Source: Alteribacter lacisalsi
Lineage (GTDB): Bacteria > Bacillota > Bacilli > Bacillales > Salisediminibacteriaceae
Assembly: GCF_003226345.1 (NCBI RefSeq)
Contig: NZ_PDOF01000002.1
Span: 1-64,000 of the forward strand
Direction: 5' to 3'
DNA: 64,000 nt
The notes under the pieces were generated by a model that did no database searches, was not told the DNA's origin, and saw only the letters and a list, made by a program, of their open reading frames with translations. Each line of letters opens with the position of its first letter. The stretch's first letter is position 1. The translations under genes were made by a program, and so were the position numbers. This document shows, one piece after another, positions 8,807 to 17,522 of this stretch.

Positions 8807-9516
8807 CATTTTCAATGAGACGAGTGTACGCAATTTTTAACAAGGACTTAAAAGAGCTCGCGACGAACATGTTCGTCCTTTCCACGATGGTGATGCCGAT
8901 CGTATTTGCCCTGTTTTTCGGCCGGGGGCAGGAGGTTCCGGTGGAGATGCATGTGATGATTATTAATCTGGCTTTTGTTGCAGTGGCCGCCTATGTGCAA
9001 AGTGTAGTCATTGCGGAGGAAAAGGAAAAACATACACTTCGGGGACTGATGATGTCACCTGCAACCACGACAGAAATTTTAGCCGGGAAAAGCCTGGTTT
9101 CAATATTACTCACAGCCCTCACTGTAGGATTATGTCTCCGGCTTTCCGGCTTTGAAACGGGAAATTGGCTGCTCATCGGAGCCGGCATGGCACTGAGCCT
9201 TGTCTTCTACGTGGCGCTCGGTACGCTGCTTGGCCTTCTTACACGATCTCTTATGGAAGCCTCTGTTGTGATCACGCCTATCATTTTCATTCTGGGGATG
9301 GGGACTATTTTTACAGAACTGATTCGGAATCAGACGATCCTAACGGTTATCGAATACCTGCCTAATTTCCAGCTTGAATCTCTTGCGGCAGCTGTGGAAA
9401 GCGGGGCAGGCGCTGGTGATGTGGCAGGGTCTCTTGCTTTGTTGGGAGGCTGGTCTGCTGTGGCGATTGTCGCATCTGTAGTAGTCTACAAAAAACGGGA
9501 AATGGGTGGCGAATAA
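8803..9516 (+). CDS. ABC-2 type exporter permease
   Basis: Integral membrane partner of the preceding ATPase, 237 aa. About six membrane segments: one near residues 21-40, one near 48-66, three between about 100 and 185, and the last near 205-228. EEKEKHTLRGLMMSPATTTEIL near residue 70 is the usual cytoplasmic motif of ABC-2 permeases. The ATG overlaps the ATPase stop. With one ATPase and one permease, the complex is probably a 2+2 exporter controlled by the LytTR protein upstream. Confidence 0.92.
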   Translation: MTFSMRRVYAIFNKDLKELATNMFVLSTMVMPIVFALFFGRGQEVPVEMHVMIINLAFVAVAAYVQSVVIAEEKEKHTLRGLMMSPATTTEILAGKSLVSILLTALTVGLCLRLSGFETGNWLLIGAGMALSLVFYVALGTLLGLLTRSLMEASVVITPIIFILGMGTIFTELIRNQTILTVIEYLPNFQLESLAAAVESGAGAGDVAGSLALLGGWSAVAIVASVVVYKKREMGGE

Positions 9517-9541
9517 TCAGGAAATTTCCCGGGGAATGACG

Positions 9542-9600
9542 AAAATAAGGTGCGGTTACAGGTGTTGAAGAATACGCCTGGGGCCGCACCTTATTTATTT
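9542..9600 (+). terminator. exporter operon terminator (long hairpin)
   Basis: A 13-bp outer stem (AAATAAGGTGCGG/CCGCACCTTATTT) with an inner stem (CAGG.../...CCTG) lies 26 bp after the stop. Its near-symmetric A/T ends could work on either strand. The rest of the gap to 9790 holds no convincing gene. Confidence 0.75.
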
Positions 9601-9790
9601 CCATCCAGTCAACGTCTTTCTGGCCGGGAATGGAATCCGTCATCGTACCGCACTATGACCCGGATACCGTTTCTTTTTTCTATTGCACTGCAAATTCCTC
9701 GAAGCGGAAAATAATATTTTGATTTATCGGTAAAAGGCTGAAACCCTTGATGGACAAGAGGTTAGCTATTAATATAGGTGTTTTGTGTTA

Positions 9791-9819
9791 TTGACACATT
9801 TTTGACATCCAACTAAAAT
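9791..9819 (+). promoter_or_regulatory. sigma-A promoter of the tetR-family gene
   Basis: TTGACA (9791-9796), a 17-bp spacer and TAAAAT (9814-9819). TGACA is repeated 11 bp further on within the spacer, which could be part of an operator. Confidence 0.65.
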
Positions 9820-9862
9820 ATGTAGTAGCACGAAATAACTGAACCATATAGGAGCAATGGAT

Positions 9863-10486
9863 ATGCATACAGAAGCCAGCACATCGCAACAAGGATCAGA
9901 TACCCGGGAAACGATTGTGCGTACTGCCCATCACATGTTTATGGAGCACGGATACCGGTCAGTTTCCACCAGGCGGATTGCCGATGCTTGCAGCTTGACG
10001 CAGCCGGCTCTTTATCATCATTTTCCAAATAAAGAAGCGATCTATCTTGAGGTTCTCCGGAGTGATCTCGCACGTACCAAGGAACGTCTTGAGGCAATTG
10101 AAGGCTGTCATACCGATACGAGAAAAACGCTTTATGAGATGGTCTACTATATTATTGTAAACTCGCCGGAAAATATGAGCCAGATGTTTCAGGATATCAG
10201 ACGTGAAACGAGTAAGGATTTCCAGAAAAAGATCAGTACCTGGTGGCATGAAGCCTACCGGCTGCCCATGGTCAGAGTCTTTCAGCGGGGCATCGACAAA
10301 GGAGAACTGCGGGATCCGGCTGAATTTGGGGAGGATGCAGACAAGTACGTCTGCCTGATGGTCAATATGATCAGCCGTTCCATCCCTTCACCAGGGGAAG
10401 TAGAGGAAAGTGAAAGCGACGAACTTATAGAAAAGCGGGCTACATTTGTAGTGGAAGTGCTGCTGAACGGTGTAGGAAGCCGGTAA
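9863..10486 (+). CDS. TetR family transcriptional regulator
   Basis: One-component repressor type, 207 aa. The N-terminal helix-turn-helix spans about residues 20-65 (FMEHGYRSVSTRRIADA...LTQPALYHHFPNKEAIYLEVL). The C-terminal helical part is a ligand and dimer domain of unknown specificity. ATG at 9863 is chosen because AGGAG (9850-9854) is 8 nt away but only 2 nt from the ATG at 9857. It has its own promoter and terminator, so its targets are not obvious from position. Confidence 0.92.
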   Translation: MHTEASTSQQGSDTRETIVRTAHHMFMEHGYRSVSTRRIADACSLTQPALYHHFPNKEAIYLEVLRSDLARTKERLEAIEGCHTDTRKTLYEMVYYIIVNSPENMSQMFQDIRRETSKDFQKKISTWWHEAYRLPMVRVFQRGIDKGELRDPAEFGEDADKYVCLMVNMISRSIPSPGEVEESESDELIEKRATFVVEVLLNGVGSR

Positions 10487-10497
10487 TTTTTCCATAA

Positions 10498-10528
10498 GAA
10501 CTGTCCAATTTGTGACAGTTCCTTTTTT
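10498..10528 (+). terminator. terminator of the tetR-family gene
   Basis: An 8-bp stem (GAACTGTC/GACAGTTC) and an 8-nt loop are followed by CC and TTTTTT. Confidence 0.88.
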
Positions 10529-10538
10529 CTATCTATAC

Positions 10539-10562
10539 TTATCAACTGATAAATATTATAAT
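10539..10562 (+). promoter_or_regulatory. -10 box with an overlapping small palindrome
   Basis: TTATCAACTGATAA (10539-10552) is a perfect 6-2-6 palindrome directly before TATAAT (10557-10562). It may be an operator over the promoter of the 143-aa gene. The -35 is poor (TATACT at 10534). Confidence 0.35.
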
Positions 10563-10629
10563 GATAGATACTTGTCCCCGTACATAAACAGCTTCAATAT
10601 CAGATGTGAATAAGGAGGATGCCTCAACA

Positions 10630-11061
10630 ATGGCGTGTAATCTGAATCTGAACTTTTTTGAAGGCTTGGATATCGTGAATGTTAGCAAGAAGAAACCGCA
10701 TCCCCTGGTTTTGGAATTCTGCTCGGGAGGCCTCTCGATTGAATGCCCGTGGCGCCTGATTGAAAGCGGAAATATAGTGATCGGGCAGACGGATTTTCTG
10801 GCTTCGTCCAAAAAAGAATACTTTAACAGTCTGCTTGTGGATTCACTAAGGAAGAGAACCGTAAAACGCATCGACTGGCTTGATGACTGTTATATGCTGC
10901 GTCTGTACCTTACGGATAACGGCATACTTGATATTTTCCACGACAGTACCGAACAGGAAGGCTGGGAGCTGTATCATAACGACGGCTTTTCCTTGATTTC
11001 CCTCCCTGGAGGAGAACCGGAGCTTTCTGAAAAGAAAGGCAGTACCAGTGACGAGGCGTAA
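10630..11061 (+). CDS. conserved hypothetical protein, 143 aa
   Basis: Not recognised. Soluble, no signal peptide or membrane segment, one stretch rich in CSGGLSIECPWRLI and an acidic tail. The ATG at 10630 follows AAGGAGG (10612-10618); the earlier GTG lies before that site and is rejected. Its end overlaps the alpha/beta hydrolase gene by 14 bp, so the two are probably co-transcribed. Confidence 0.72.
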   Translation: MACNLNLNFFEGLDIVNVSKKKPHPLVLEFCSGGLSIECPWRLIESGNIVIGQTDFLASSKKEYFNSLLVDSLRKRTVKRIDWLDDCYMLRLYLTDNGILDIFHDSTEQEGWELYHNDGFSLISLPGGEPELSEKKGSTSDEA

Positions 11062-11773
11062 GAAAATCCTGCTGTATATTGTTCTTGCAGTCTTCATTAC
11101 TGCAGGTGCCGGAGCAGCAGGTTTTGTAATTTGGGCGCTCAATGGCTACAGCGCAGCACCAGAAGCGCAGGACTGTGCCGGGCAGGGATCAGGCGAACCG
11201 CTGTCCTTCGGGTCAGGTACAGAAACCGCGGGCTTGATTTTTTATCCCGGGGCCCGTGTGGAGCAAGAGGCTTATTCGTGTCTGGCTGAAAAGATTGCTG
11301 ATAAAGGGTATTTTACGGTGGTCCCGGACATGCCGTTAAACCTCGCAATATTTGGGCGGAACAAGGCTGAAGACATTATGGCAGCCAATCCTCAGGTGGA
11401 CGAGTGGTACCTGGCAGGCCATTCTCTCGGCGGGGCGATGGCATCCTTTTTTGCCGCTCGCAGCACAGAGGATCTTGCAGGGCTGATCTTTGTTGGCTCC
11501 TATCCGGGAGCGGATCTGTCGGATTCGGATCTGCCTGTCCTCTCTGTTTACGGAGAGCGGGACGGATTATCCACGCCTGAGGATATCTTTGATCGGGCTG
11601 ATATGCTTCCGGAAGAGACGGTTTACATGGAGATCGAAGGAGCCAATCACGCCGGATTCGGTACATACGGCGCACAGAGCGGTGACCTTGAAAGCCTTAT
11701 CGGTCCGGATGAGCAGCAGGCAAAAACAGCTGAGGCGATTCACAGCTGGATCTTGGATCAGCAGCGCGAATAA
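11048..11773 (+). CDS. membrane-anchored alpha/beta hydrolase
   Basis: 241 aa. An N-terminal signal anchor spans residues 6-30, so the enzyme faces outside. The hydrolase domain has the nucleophile elbow GHSLGGAMAS near residue 123, an acidic residue in VYGERDGLS near 175 and a histidine in GANHAGFG near 197. These form the Ser-Asp-His triad. The fold resembles small PF12695-type hydrolases of Bacilli. Natural substrate unknown. GTG start with AAAGG about 8 nt upstream; it overlaps the preceding gene. Confidence 0.88.
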   Translation: MTRRKKILLYIVLAVFITAGAGAAGFVIWALNGYSAAPEAQDCAGQGSGEPLSFGSGTETAGLIFYPGARVEQEAYSCLAEKIADKGYFTVVPDMPLNLAIFGRNKAEDIMAANPQVDEWYLAGHSLGGAMASFFAARSTEDLAGLIFVGSYPGADLSDSDLPVLSVYGERDGLSTPEDIFDRADMLPEETVYMEIEGANHAGFGTYGAQSGDLESLIGPDEQQAKTAEAIHSWILDQQRE

Positions 11774-11849
11774 AAGCAGCGTTCCATGTTTACCCGCCGC
11801 GTTTCTGATTTCCTGTATACTGGGAGAAAACAGGAACGGGGGAGAGAAA

Positions 11850-12155
11850 ATGCAAATGACGTACAGTTTTTTGGCCGGTCTCGCGAGTGCAGCTGCGCTT
11901 CAGTTGGTTATGTGGAGTATCGGCGGCCTGCGAACCGGCTATGAAATTTCAGGTCTGCTCGGGATCGGCGGCATCATTATTGCCGGTCTGATGCTGGGCG
12001 CATTTCTTGCGGCAAGCCGGGAGCCGGCACAGAAATCTGCCCCCGATGACCGGGAGGGTCAGAAAAACGTTCAGCGAATTGCGGTGATGATCCTGCTGTT
12101 CGCCGTACCTCATTTCGTTTATGCGTTCGTTTATTTTCTGAATACGGCAGCATAA
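11850..12155 (+). CDS. small membrane protein, 101 aa (DUF5316-like?)
   Basis: Three hydrophobic segments at about residues 4-24, 30-52 and 78-98 around a short polar loop (SREPAQKSAPDDREGQ). The ATG follows GGGGGAGAG. The arrangement reminds me of DUF5316 small membrane proteins, but I cannot confirm it. Function unknown. It lies 76 bp after the hydrolase and may share its transcript. Confidence 0.65.
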   Translation: MQMTYSFLAGLASAAALQLVMWSIGGLRTGYEISGLLGIGGIIIAGLMLGAFLAASREPAQKSAPDDREGQKNVQRIAVMILLFAVPHFVYAFVYFLNTAA

Positions 12156-12192
12156 GAAAAGCTCCCCCCATTCTTGGAGGAAGCTTTTTCTG
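12155..12192 (+). terminator. convergent terminator
   Basis: AGAAAAGC-TCCCCC / GGAGGA-AGCTTTTTCT hairpin between the + strand small membrane gene and the - strand phn operon. It has T on both exits, so it may serve both. Confidence 0.7.
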
Positions 12193-12218
12193 ATAGGGAG
12201 GTTCTGCCACAGACAGGA

Positions 12219-13013
12219 TTAAATCACTTTTTTTCTAATTGTGGATGAAAGCTGTTCAACAGCAATAACCACAACAAGAATAAGAATAATAATCATAAGG
12301 GCTTCATCAAATCTTCTCAGTGTGAATGCTGTGGAAAGCTCCACCCCGATTCCTCCTGCACCCACGAGGCCAAGTACCACAGCCGCCCGGATTGATTTTT
12401 CGAATGCGAATAAACCAGTACCTACAAAAGACGCGAAGCCAAGCGGCAGAACAGATCCGCTGATCACACCGATCCGGGATGATCCTGTGGATTCGAGTGC
12501 CTGTGATGGTCCTTTATCTACTTCTTCGATGCGTTCCGAGAAGAAACGGGCACAAAAACCAATGGTATCGACAATGATTGTAAGAATACCTGCAAAGGGT
12601 CCGAGCCCGACTGAAATAACGAATATCAATGCCCAAATCAGGTCCGGAATGGTCCTCATCGTAGATACCATGCCTCGGGTAGCTGTACGAATCAGATTAT
12701 TCGGTGAGGTATTGCGGGAGGCCAGCACGGCAATTGGAAGGCTCAGTACAACACCTACAGCGGTTCCAACCAGTGCAATCTGAAAGGTCTCGTACATGGC
12801 CGAGGAAATGGAGCTGATCCTGCTCGGGTCTGGTGGAAAGGCGGAACTGATAAAGTGAAACATGTTCCCGATTCCGGCCGTGAGCCTCTCAAGCGTGACG
12901 TCAGCATGACGCATGCCAAGATAAAATAAGGATACAAAAATAATAACGAGAATAATGGCACCAGGAGAGGGAACTTTCAATCTTGCAGGCATGTGCTTAC
13001 GAAGATCACTCAT
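12219..13013 (-). CDS. phnE: phosphonate-type ABC transporter permease
   Basis: Inner membrane permease of a phosphonate, phosphite or phosphate-ester importer, 264 aa. About six membrane segments. The BPD_transp_1 core carries ESTGSSRIGVISGSVLP near residues 170-186, the coupling loop that meets the ATPase. Only one PhnE is present. ATG at 13013 is favoured over GTG at 13022 because of the AAGGCAGG spacing. It overlaps phnC (ATGAGTGA), so the two are coupled. No phosphonate degradation genes lie nearby, so the ligand is open. Confidence 0.9.
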   Translation of the reverse strand: MSDLRKHMPARLKVPSPGAIILVIIFVSLFYLGMRHADVTLERLTAGIGNMFHFISSAFPPDPSRISSISSAMYETFQIALVGTAVGVVLSLPIAVLASRNTSPNNLIRTATRGMVSTMRTIPDLIWALIFVISVGLGPFAGILTIIVDTIGFCARFFSERIEEVDKGPSQALESTGSSRIGVISGSVLPLGFASFVGTGLFAFEKSIRAAVVLGLVGAGGIGVELSTAFTLRRFDEALMIIILILVVVIAVEQLSSTIRKKVI

Positions 13014-13794
13014 GGGAAGCACCTGCCTTTGAAAAAGATTCGAACGAGCTTTCCTTATTGTATAAAGTACTGAGCTCTTCTTTAGAAACCTGACCCTGAA
13101 CCTGATCCATTACGAGTTTACCGGAGTGAAGACCGATAAATCGTTCTCCATATTCCAAAGCAACTTCAGTCTGATGGAGAATACAGACAACCGTCAGGTG
13201 CCGTTCACGGACAATCTCCCACAACAGTTCCATGACTTCACGTCCTGCACGGGGATCCAGACTTGCAATCGGTTCATCAGCAAGAACAACTTCCGGGTCC
13301 TGCATCAGCATTCGGGCAATGGCCACGCGCTGCTGCTGTCCCCCTGAAAGCTGATCGGCCCTTCTTCCGGCAAGATGGGCAAGTCCTACCCGATCCAAGC
13401 ATTCCATTGCTTTCATTCGCAGTTCATCTGATGCGCAGAATGAGAGCGTGTGTAAAAAAGTTTTTGAATTTCCCATAGCACCAAACAGCACGTTCTGAAA
13501 GACAGACAGGTTATAGATTAAATGAAAGTTCTGAAAGACCATTCCCAGTTTCTTACGGATGGGTCTGAATTTTCTTTTTGATAACCGAGTAATATCTTTG
13601 TCTCCATATAAAATCTCGCCGGATGTCGGCTTTTCAAATCCGGAGATACATTTAAACAGGGTTGATTTTCCTGAGCCGTTATGGCCCAGGAGAATAACCC
13701 CTTCGCCGGGATTTACAGTGAACGATACATCTGACAATGCTGTGGTGCCGTCGCGAAAAGTTTTCGTCACATTGTTGACGGTAATAGCATTCAT
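13006..13794 (-). CDS. phnC: phosphonate-type ABC transporter ATPase
   Basis: 262-aa ATPase with Walker [10 protein letters not shown] near residue 37, signature [15 protein letters not shown] near 150, Walker B VVLADEP near 172 and the switch H in [10 protein letters not shown]. It fits the PhnC family in length and in the extended region between Walker A and the signature. GGAGG lies 9 nt before the ATG. Second gene of the phnDCE operon, 36 bp after phnD. Confidence 0.92.
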   Translation of the reverse strand: MNAITVNNVTKTFRDGTTALSDVSFTVNPGEGVILLGHNGSGKSTLFKCISGFEKPTSGEILYGDKDITRLSKRKFRPIRKKLGMVFQNFHLIYNLSVFQNVLFGAMGNSKTFLHTLSFCASDELRMKAMECLDRVGLAHLAGRRADQLSGGQQQRVAIARMLMQDPEVVLADEPIASLDPRAGREVMELLWEIVRERHLTVVCILHQTEVALEYGERFIGLHSGKLVMDQVQGQVSKEELSTLYNKESSFESFSKAGASHE

Positions 13795-13830
13795 ATACGA
13801 CAGCCTCCAGTAAAAGTTCGGTTCTATCTG

Positions 13831-14787
13831 TTATTCAATTTCAAGTCCAAGTGTTTCATAGGCACGGCGCATCGGGTCGTAATCTTCATCAGAAGCCTCT
13901 ACGAAACGGGCCTGAAGATACTTATCGTTCTCTCCCGTAACAAGGATACTTTCAATGATTTCCTCCTGATTCTCAAGGAGAAGTGTGCGGACTTCTTCAA
14001 CAAAGTCTTCAGGCAGCTCAGGGCTGGCGATGAACGTGTCATTTGGCAGTGGCGGTCCTTCATGAAGGAGGCGGTATTTTCCTTCGCCGTCTTCCTCTAC
14101 CATTTGATGATAATCTTTAATTCCTGTTGCTAGAACATCTACGTCGCGATTCTTGAAAGCTTCGATTCTGGCATTGTCCAGGAGACGGATGTCAAAATCA
14201 GCATCAAGGTCATACCCTTCTTCAATCAGAATGGAGCTTGGTCCGATGTGGCCGCTTGTGGAGCCTGCATCTTTCATGGCAATTGATTTGCCGACGAGAT
14301 CATCAAGAGAGTGAATATCGTCATCTTCATGAACAATGATCGCAGCGTGGTACTCATCACGCTCAATGCCTACGATTGGATAGGAATCCGGTACAACCGA
14401 GTTGATCTGCACGTATTCGGAAGGACCCGCAAGCATCATGTCTACCTGGTCATACTCGAGTGCGGTTGCCCCGATGATCCGGTCCGTTACCGCAAAAAAT
14501 TCTACTTCAAGATCAAGGACATCTTCCAGCACTTCTTTAAATGGTCCGAATTCACGCTGAAGTTCTTCCATACCTTCTACGCCAGTATCAGCAAAACGAA
14601 GCTTGTCCGGCCAGTCTGCACGTTCGTCTTCTGATTCTTCGTCTTCCTGATCCGAGGCTTCAGAAGTGTCATTGCTGCCGGATGCTTCTGCCGTCTCTCC
14701 TTCACCATCTGTATCTTCAGAGCCGCAAGCGGCAAGTAACCCTAACCCAAGTACGAAAGCTGACATGGATGTTCCGAATTTTTTCAT
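13831..14787 (-). CDS. phnD: phosphonate-type ABC transporter binding lipoprotein
   Basis: Extracellular solute-binding lipoprotein, 318 aa. Signal peptide with lipobox LLAAC (Cys about residue 22), then a 40-residue very acidic linker, then a PhnD-like periplasmic-binding fold (FADTGVEGMEELQREFGPFK; VGKSIAMKDAGSTSGHIGPS). In known PhnD proteins a serine/threonine/glycine pocket of this kind binds the phosphonate group. ATG at 14787 follows AGGAGG by 8 nt. It is first in the operon, downstream of a Pho box, so phosphate starvation probably induces it. Confidence 0.92.
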   Translation of the reverse strand: MKKFGTSMSAFVLGLGLLAACGSEDTDGEGETAEASGSNDTSEASDQEDEESEDERADWPDKLRFADTGVEGMEELQREFGPFKEVLEDVLDLEVEFFAVTDRIIGATALEYDQVDMMLAGPSEYVQINSVVPDSYPIVGIERDEYHAAIIVHEDDDIHSLDDLVGKSIAMKDAGSTSGHIGPSSILIEEGYDLDADFDIRLLDNARIEAFKNRDVDVLATGIKDYHQMVEEDGEGKYRLLHEGPPLPNDTFIASPELPEDFVEEVRTLLLENQEEIIESILVTGENDKYLQARFVEASDEDYDPMRRAYETLGLEIE

Positions 14788-14847
14788 TCCCAATTCCTCC
14801 TAATAGGTTGTTGTCGTTTTTCTACAGTGCCCACTTTACGTGGTGAA

Positions 14848-14886
14848 GGTTAAGGGTAAATAAAGGTGGAGTAAACATTAAATGAA
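14848..14886 (-). promoter_or_regulatory. PhoP box of the phnDCE operon
   Basis: On the minus strand four hexamers lie at exact 11-bp steps: TTCATT, TTTACT, TTTATT, TTAACC. Each matches at least the first five positions of TT(A/C/T)A(C/T)A, the repeat bound by PhoP dimers in Bacillus. The box lies 61-99 bp before the phnD ATG. A TGTAGA at 14821-14826 is a possible -10. Confidence 0.7.
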
Positions 14887-15123
14887 TTTTATGAATAAAT
14901 TGTAAATGTGTCTGAAGCAGGACTGCTTTGAAGAAACATAATAGAATCAAGAAATATATGTAGGCTGTGAATATAGATTCATATAAAAGGTGAAATAATT
15001 GACAGATTATTATGAATGATATGTAACCTCCGTTCAACTTTAAAAAAGAGCCGAATGATTGTCCCAAGACGGTTATTCCGCTACACTAAATAAAAATGAA
15101 TGGTAAGGAAGGGAGATGCATCA

Positions 15124-16260
15124 ATGAAATTTCATACAAAAAACGTACATTTTCAGGATAAAGTGGATACAAAAGAAGTGAGCAAAACAAAGCCGATATA
15201 TCAAACATCGGCGTTTTCGTTTACTGATCTGGAGGATATGGAAGATTTCTTTCAGGGAAAAAAGGATTTCATGTACACGCGGGTGGGAAACCCGAATACA
15301 GATGATCTCGGTAAAGGGGTGGCTGATCTTGAGGAAGCGCCTGCAGGGGCAGCGTCCGCTTCCGGTATCTCTGCGATCCTTGGCGGGGTACTTGCTGTCG
15401 CAAAGGCGGGGGACCACATCATTGCTACAGAGGATCTTTACGGCGGGACCTACCAGCTGTTTGCCGGCGAGCTGCCGGACTTCGGCATCGAAGTATCCTT
15501 TGCTGATTTTTCCGATCACGGAGCCATTGAAGAGGCCATTCGTGACAATACGGTACTTCTTTACACAGAATCGGTGACGAATCCTCTGCTGAGAGTCGAG
15601 GACATTAAAGGGATTGCCTCTCTGGCCCGAAAACATGGTTTGAAGACGATGGTGGATAACACATTTCCGACGCCTTACCTGATCCGCCCTTATACAGATG
15701 GGGCAGATCTGGTGGCGCACAGTGCGACGAAGTACATCGGTGGTCACAGCGATTTGTCTGCCGGCGTGATCTGCGGCGACGAAGCGCTTGTGAAAAAGGC
15801 CCGCGCCAAGATCGTATATCTCGGAGCCAATCTCGGGCCGTTTGACGGCTGGCTCGGCTGCCGGGGACTGAAGACGCTGGCGCTTCGCATGGAGCGGCAA
15901 AGTGCCAATGCGAGAAAGCTGGCGGATCATCTGACTAAACGCGGGGTCCTTGGACGTGTCTACTATCCGAACAGTGTATCCGAGCGCGGACACGGAGCTA
16001 TCGTGACGATTGATCTCGGGGAAAAATACGATGTGCATGCGTTTTTCCGGAACCTGGACTGGGTGAAGGTGGTGCCGACCCTTGCAGGTGTCGAAACATC
16101 GGTTACGTATCCGGTCGGAACATCCCACCGCCCGGTGCCAAAAGAGACCCGGGACCGCCTGGGAGTTACGGAACAGATGGTGCGTATTTCCGTTGGGATT
16201 GAAGACCCGGAGGACATTCAGGCTGCATTTGACCGGGCACTGGAAGCGTCACGAAAGTAG
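15124..16260 (+). CDS. trans-sulfuration family PLP enzyme
   Basis: 378-aa Cys/Met metabolism PLP-dependent enzyme (cystathionine gamma-synthase / beta-lyase / methionine gamma-lyase / homocysteine synthase class). The PLP lysine is in AHSATKYIGGHSD near residue 202. YTRVGNPNTDDLGKGVADLE near 52 and TESVTNPLLRVEDI near 150 are also typical. The exact reaction cannot be assigned. ATG at 15124 follows AAGGAAGGGAG; the GTG at 15100 is earlier than that site. No S-box or T-box is seen in the leader. Monocistronic. Confidence 0.9.
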   Translation: MKFHTKNVHFQDKVDTKEVSKTKPIYQTSAFSFTDLEDMEDFFQGKKDFMYTRVGNPNTDDLGKGVADLEEAPAGAASASGISAILGGVLAVAKAGDHIIATEDLYGGTYQLFAGELPDFGIEVSFADFSDHGAIEEAIRDNTVLLYTESVTNPLLRVEDIKGIASLARKHGLKTMVDNTFPTPYLIRPYTDGADLVAHSATKYIGGHSDLSAGVICGDEALVKKARAKIVYLGANLGPFDGWLGCRGLKTLALRMERQSANARKLADHLTKRGVLGRVYYPNSVSERGHGAIVTIDLGEKYDVHAFFRNLDWVKVVPTLAGVETSVTYPVGTSHRPVPKETRDRLGVTEQMVRISVGIEDPEDIQAAFDRALEASRK

Positions 16261-16310
16261 GCTGCTTCGACACGGTGCGCAGCTTAAATAAACGTTTGTT
16301 TAATACGCAG

Positions 16311-16347
16311 ACCGCGCTTCTTTCTGTCGAAAGGAGCGCGGTTTTTG
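16311..16347 (+). terminator. terminator of the PLP enzyme gene
   Basis: ACCGCGC/GCGCGGT outer stem with an inner TCTTTC/GAAAGG stem, then TTTTTG. The remaining gap to 16541 holds no further feature I can support. Confidence 0.85.
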
Positions 16348-16541
16348 TGAGGTGCGAAGGCGGGCGGAGTGAAAAGCCGCAGTCTCATCACAACAAGCCA
16401 TAATGGTGCGGAAAGTGAAGAGACTTTTCTCATCCCTGCGACCCCGTCGTTTTTTCCAGCGCTGTTTGCTATAATAAGTACAGTTTACAAACCGTGAAAA
16501 TGTGGGATTCTGGTAGTAACAGAAACGAGGTGCAGAACGGG

Positions 16542-17507
16542 ATGAAAGACGAATTTGCCTTTATCCGCTCAATCCAGCCGGACAGGCACCATCAGCCGAC
16601 GGTGGTGGCCGGAATCGGGGACGATGCGGCGCTTTACGACGGCGAGGACGGCTGGCACGAGATCGCCACAGTTGATACGCTGGCAGAGGACATTCATTTT
16701 TCCAGAAAGACGATGACGCCTTACCAGACCGGGCACCGGGCACTGGCTGTTAACATCAGTGATATCGCAGCCATGGGCGGACGCCCCGTTTTTTACCTCG
16801 TGTCCGTGAGTGTGCCGAAAGCGGGCACGTGGCGCGAAGAGGAGCTGCAGGAAATGTACCGTGGAATGAGCGATCTTGCCGCAAAATACGAAATGGACCT
16901 GATCGGCGGGGATACGAACGCCACGTATGATAAGCTCGTCGTTTCGGTCACCGTGATCGGCCGGGTGGAAAAAGGCGTGAAGCTTCTACGGACGAATGCC
17001 CGTCCGGGGGACACCGTCTTTGTGACCGGACCGGTCGGCTCGTCTGCTGCTGGTCTGCAGCTGCTTCTGGACGAAGGCCTTGAGGCGGAAAAAGAAAACA
17101 AGCGGGCCCAAGCTCATCAGACGCCTATGCCCCAGGTGCAGGCAGGACGGATCATTGCCGGATCCGGTCTCAGGACAGCCCTGAATGATATCAGCGACGG
17201 CCTTGCGAGCGAGGCCCATGAAATCGCCAATGCGAGCGGTGTTGCCATGGAACTGGAATGGGCGCTCATTCCCCATGAACTGGACGGGGAAGAGCGGCAG
17301 AAGGAATGGGCACTGTTTGGTGGTGAGGACTTTCAGCTGATCGGCTGTGCCGGGGAAAATGACACAGAAAAGCTCAGACAGCTGTTTGAAGCAGAAGGAC
17401 TGAAGCTCTATCCGATCGGAACGGTCACAGAAGGAACAGGCGTCTGGCTAACCGACGGAAAAGAACGGACACGGCTTGATAAAGGCGGCTACAACCATTT
17501 TACATAG
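16542..17507 (+). CDS. thiL: thiamine-monophosphate kinase
   Basis: Phosphorylates thiamine monophosphate to thiamine diphosphate with ATP and magnesium. 321 aa. Metal and nucleotide residues appear in VAGIGDDAALYD near residue 27, VDTLAEDIHF near 48, NISDIAAMGGRP near 75, GGDTNATYD near 125 and ALNDISDGLASEAHEI near 212. The start MKDEFAFIRSI is typical of ThiL; ATG 16542 has GAGG 11 nt upstream. First gene of the conserved thiL-tsaE-tsaB-rimI-tsaD cluster. Confidence 0.95.
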   Translation: MKDEFAFIRSIQPDRHHQPTVVAGIGDDAALYDGEDGWHEIATVDTLAEDIHFSRKTMTPYQTGHRALAVNISDIAAMGGRPVFYLVSVSVPKAGTWREEELQEMYRGMSDLAAKYEMDLIGGDTNATYDKLVVSVTVIGRVEKGVKLLRTNARPGDTVFVTGPVGSSAAGLQLLLDEGLEAEKENKRAQAHQTPMPQVQAGRIIAGSGLRTALNDISDGLASEAHEIANASGVAMELEWALIPHELDGEERQKEWALFGGEDFQLIGCAGENDTEKLRQLFEAEGLKLYPIGTVTEGTGVWLTDGKERTRLDKGGYNHFT

Positions 17508-17522
17508 CTGGATTGAAGGTGA

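Noticed and set aside
9600-9790. 31-codon ORF starting MESVIVPHYD
   Set aside because: The only purine-rich stretch touches its ATG, so translation is unlikely.
15121-16128. Minus-strand 335-codon ORF over the PLP enzyme gene
   Set aside because: Composition is not protein-like (Arg/His/Cys-rich) and the plus-strand protein has all its motifs.
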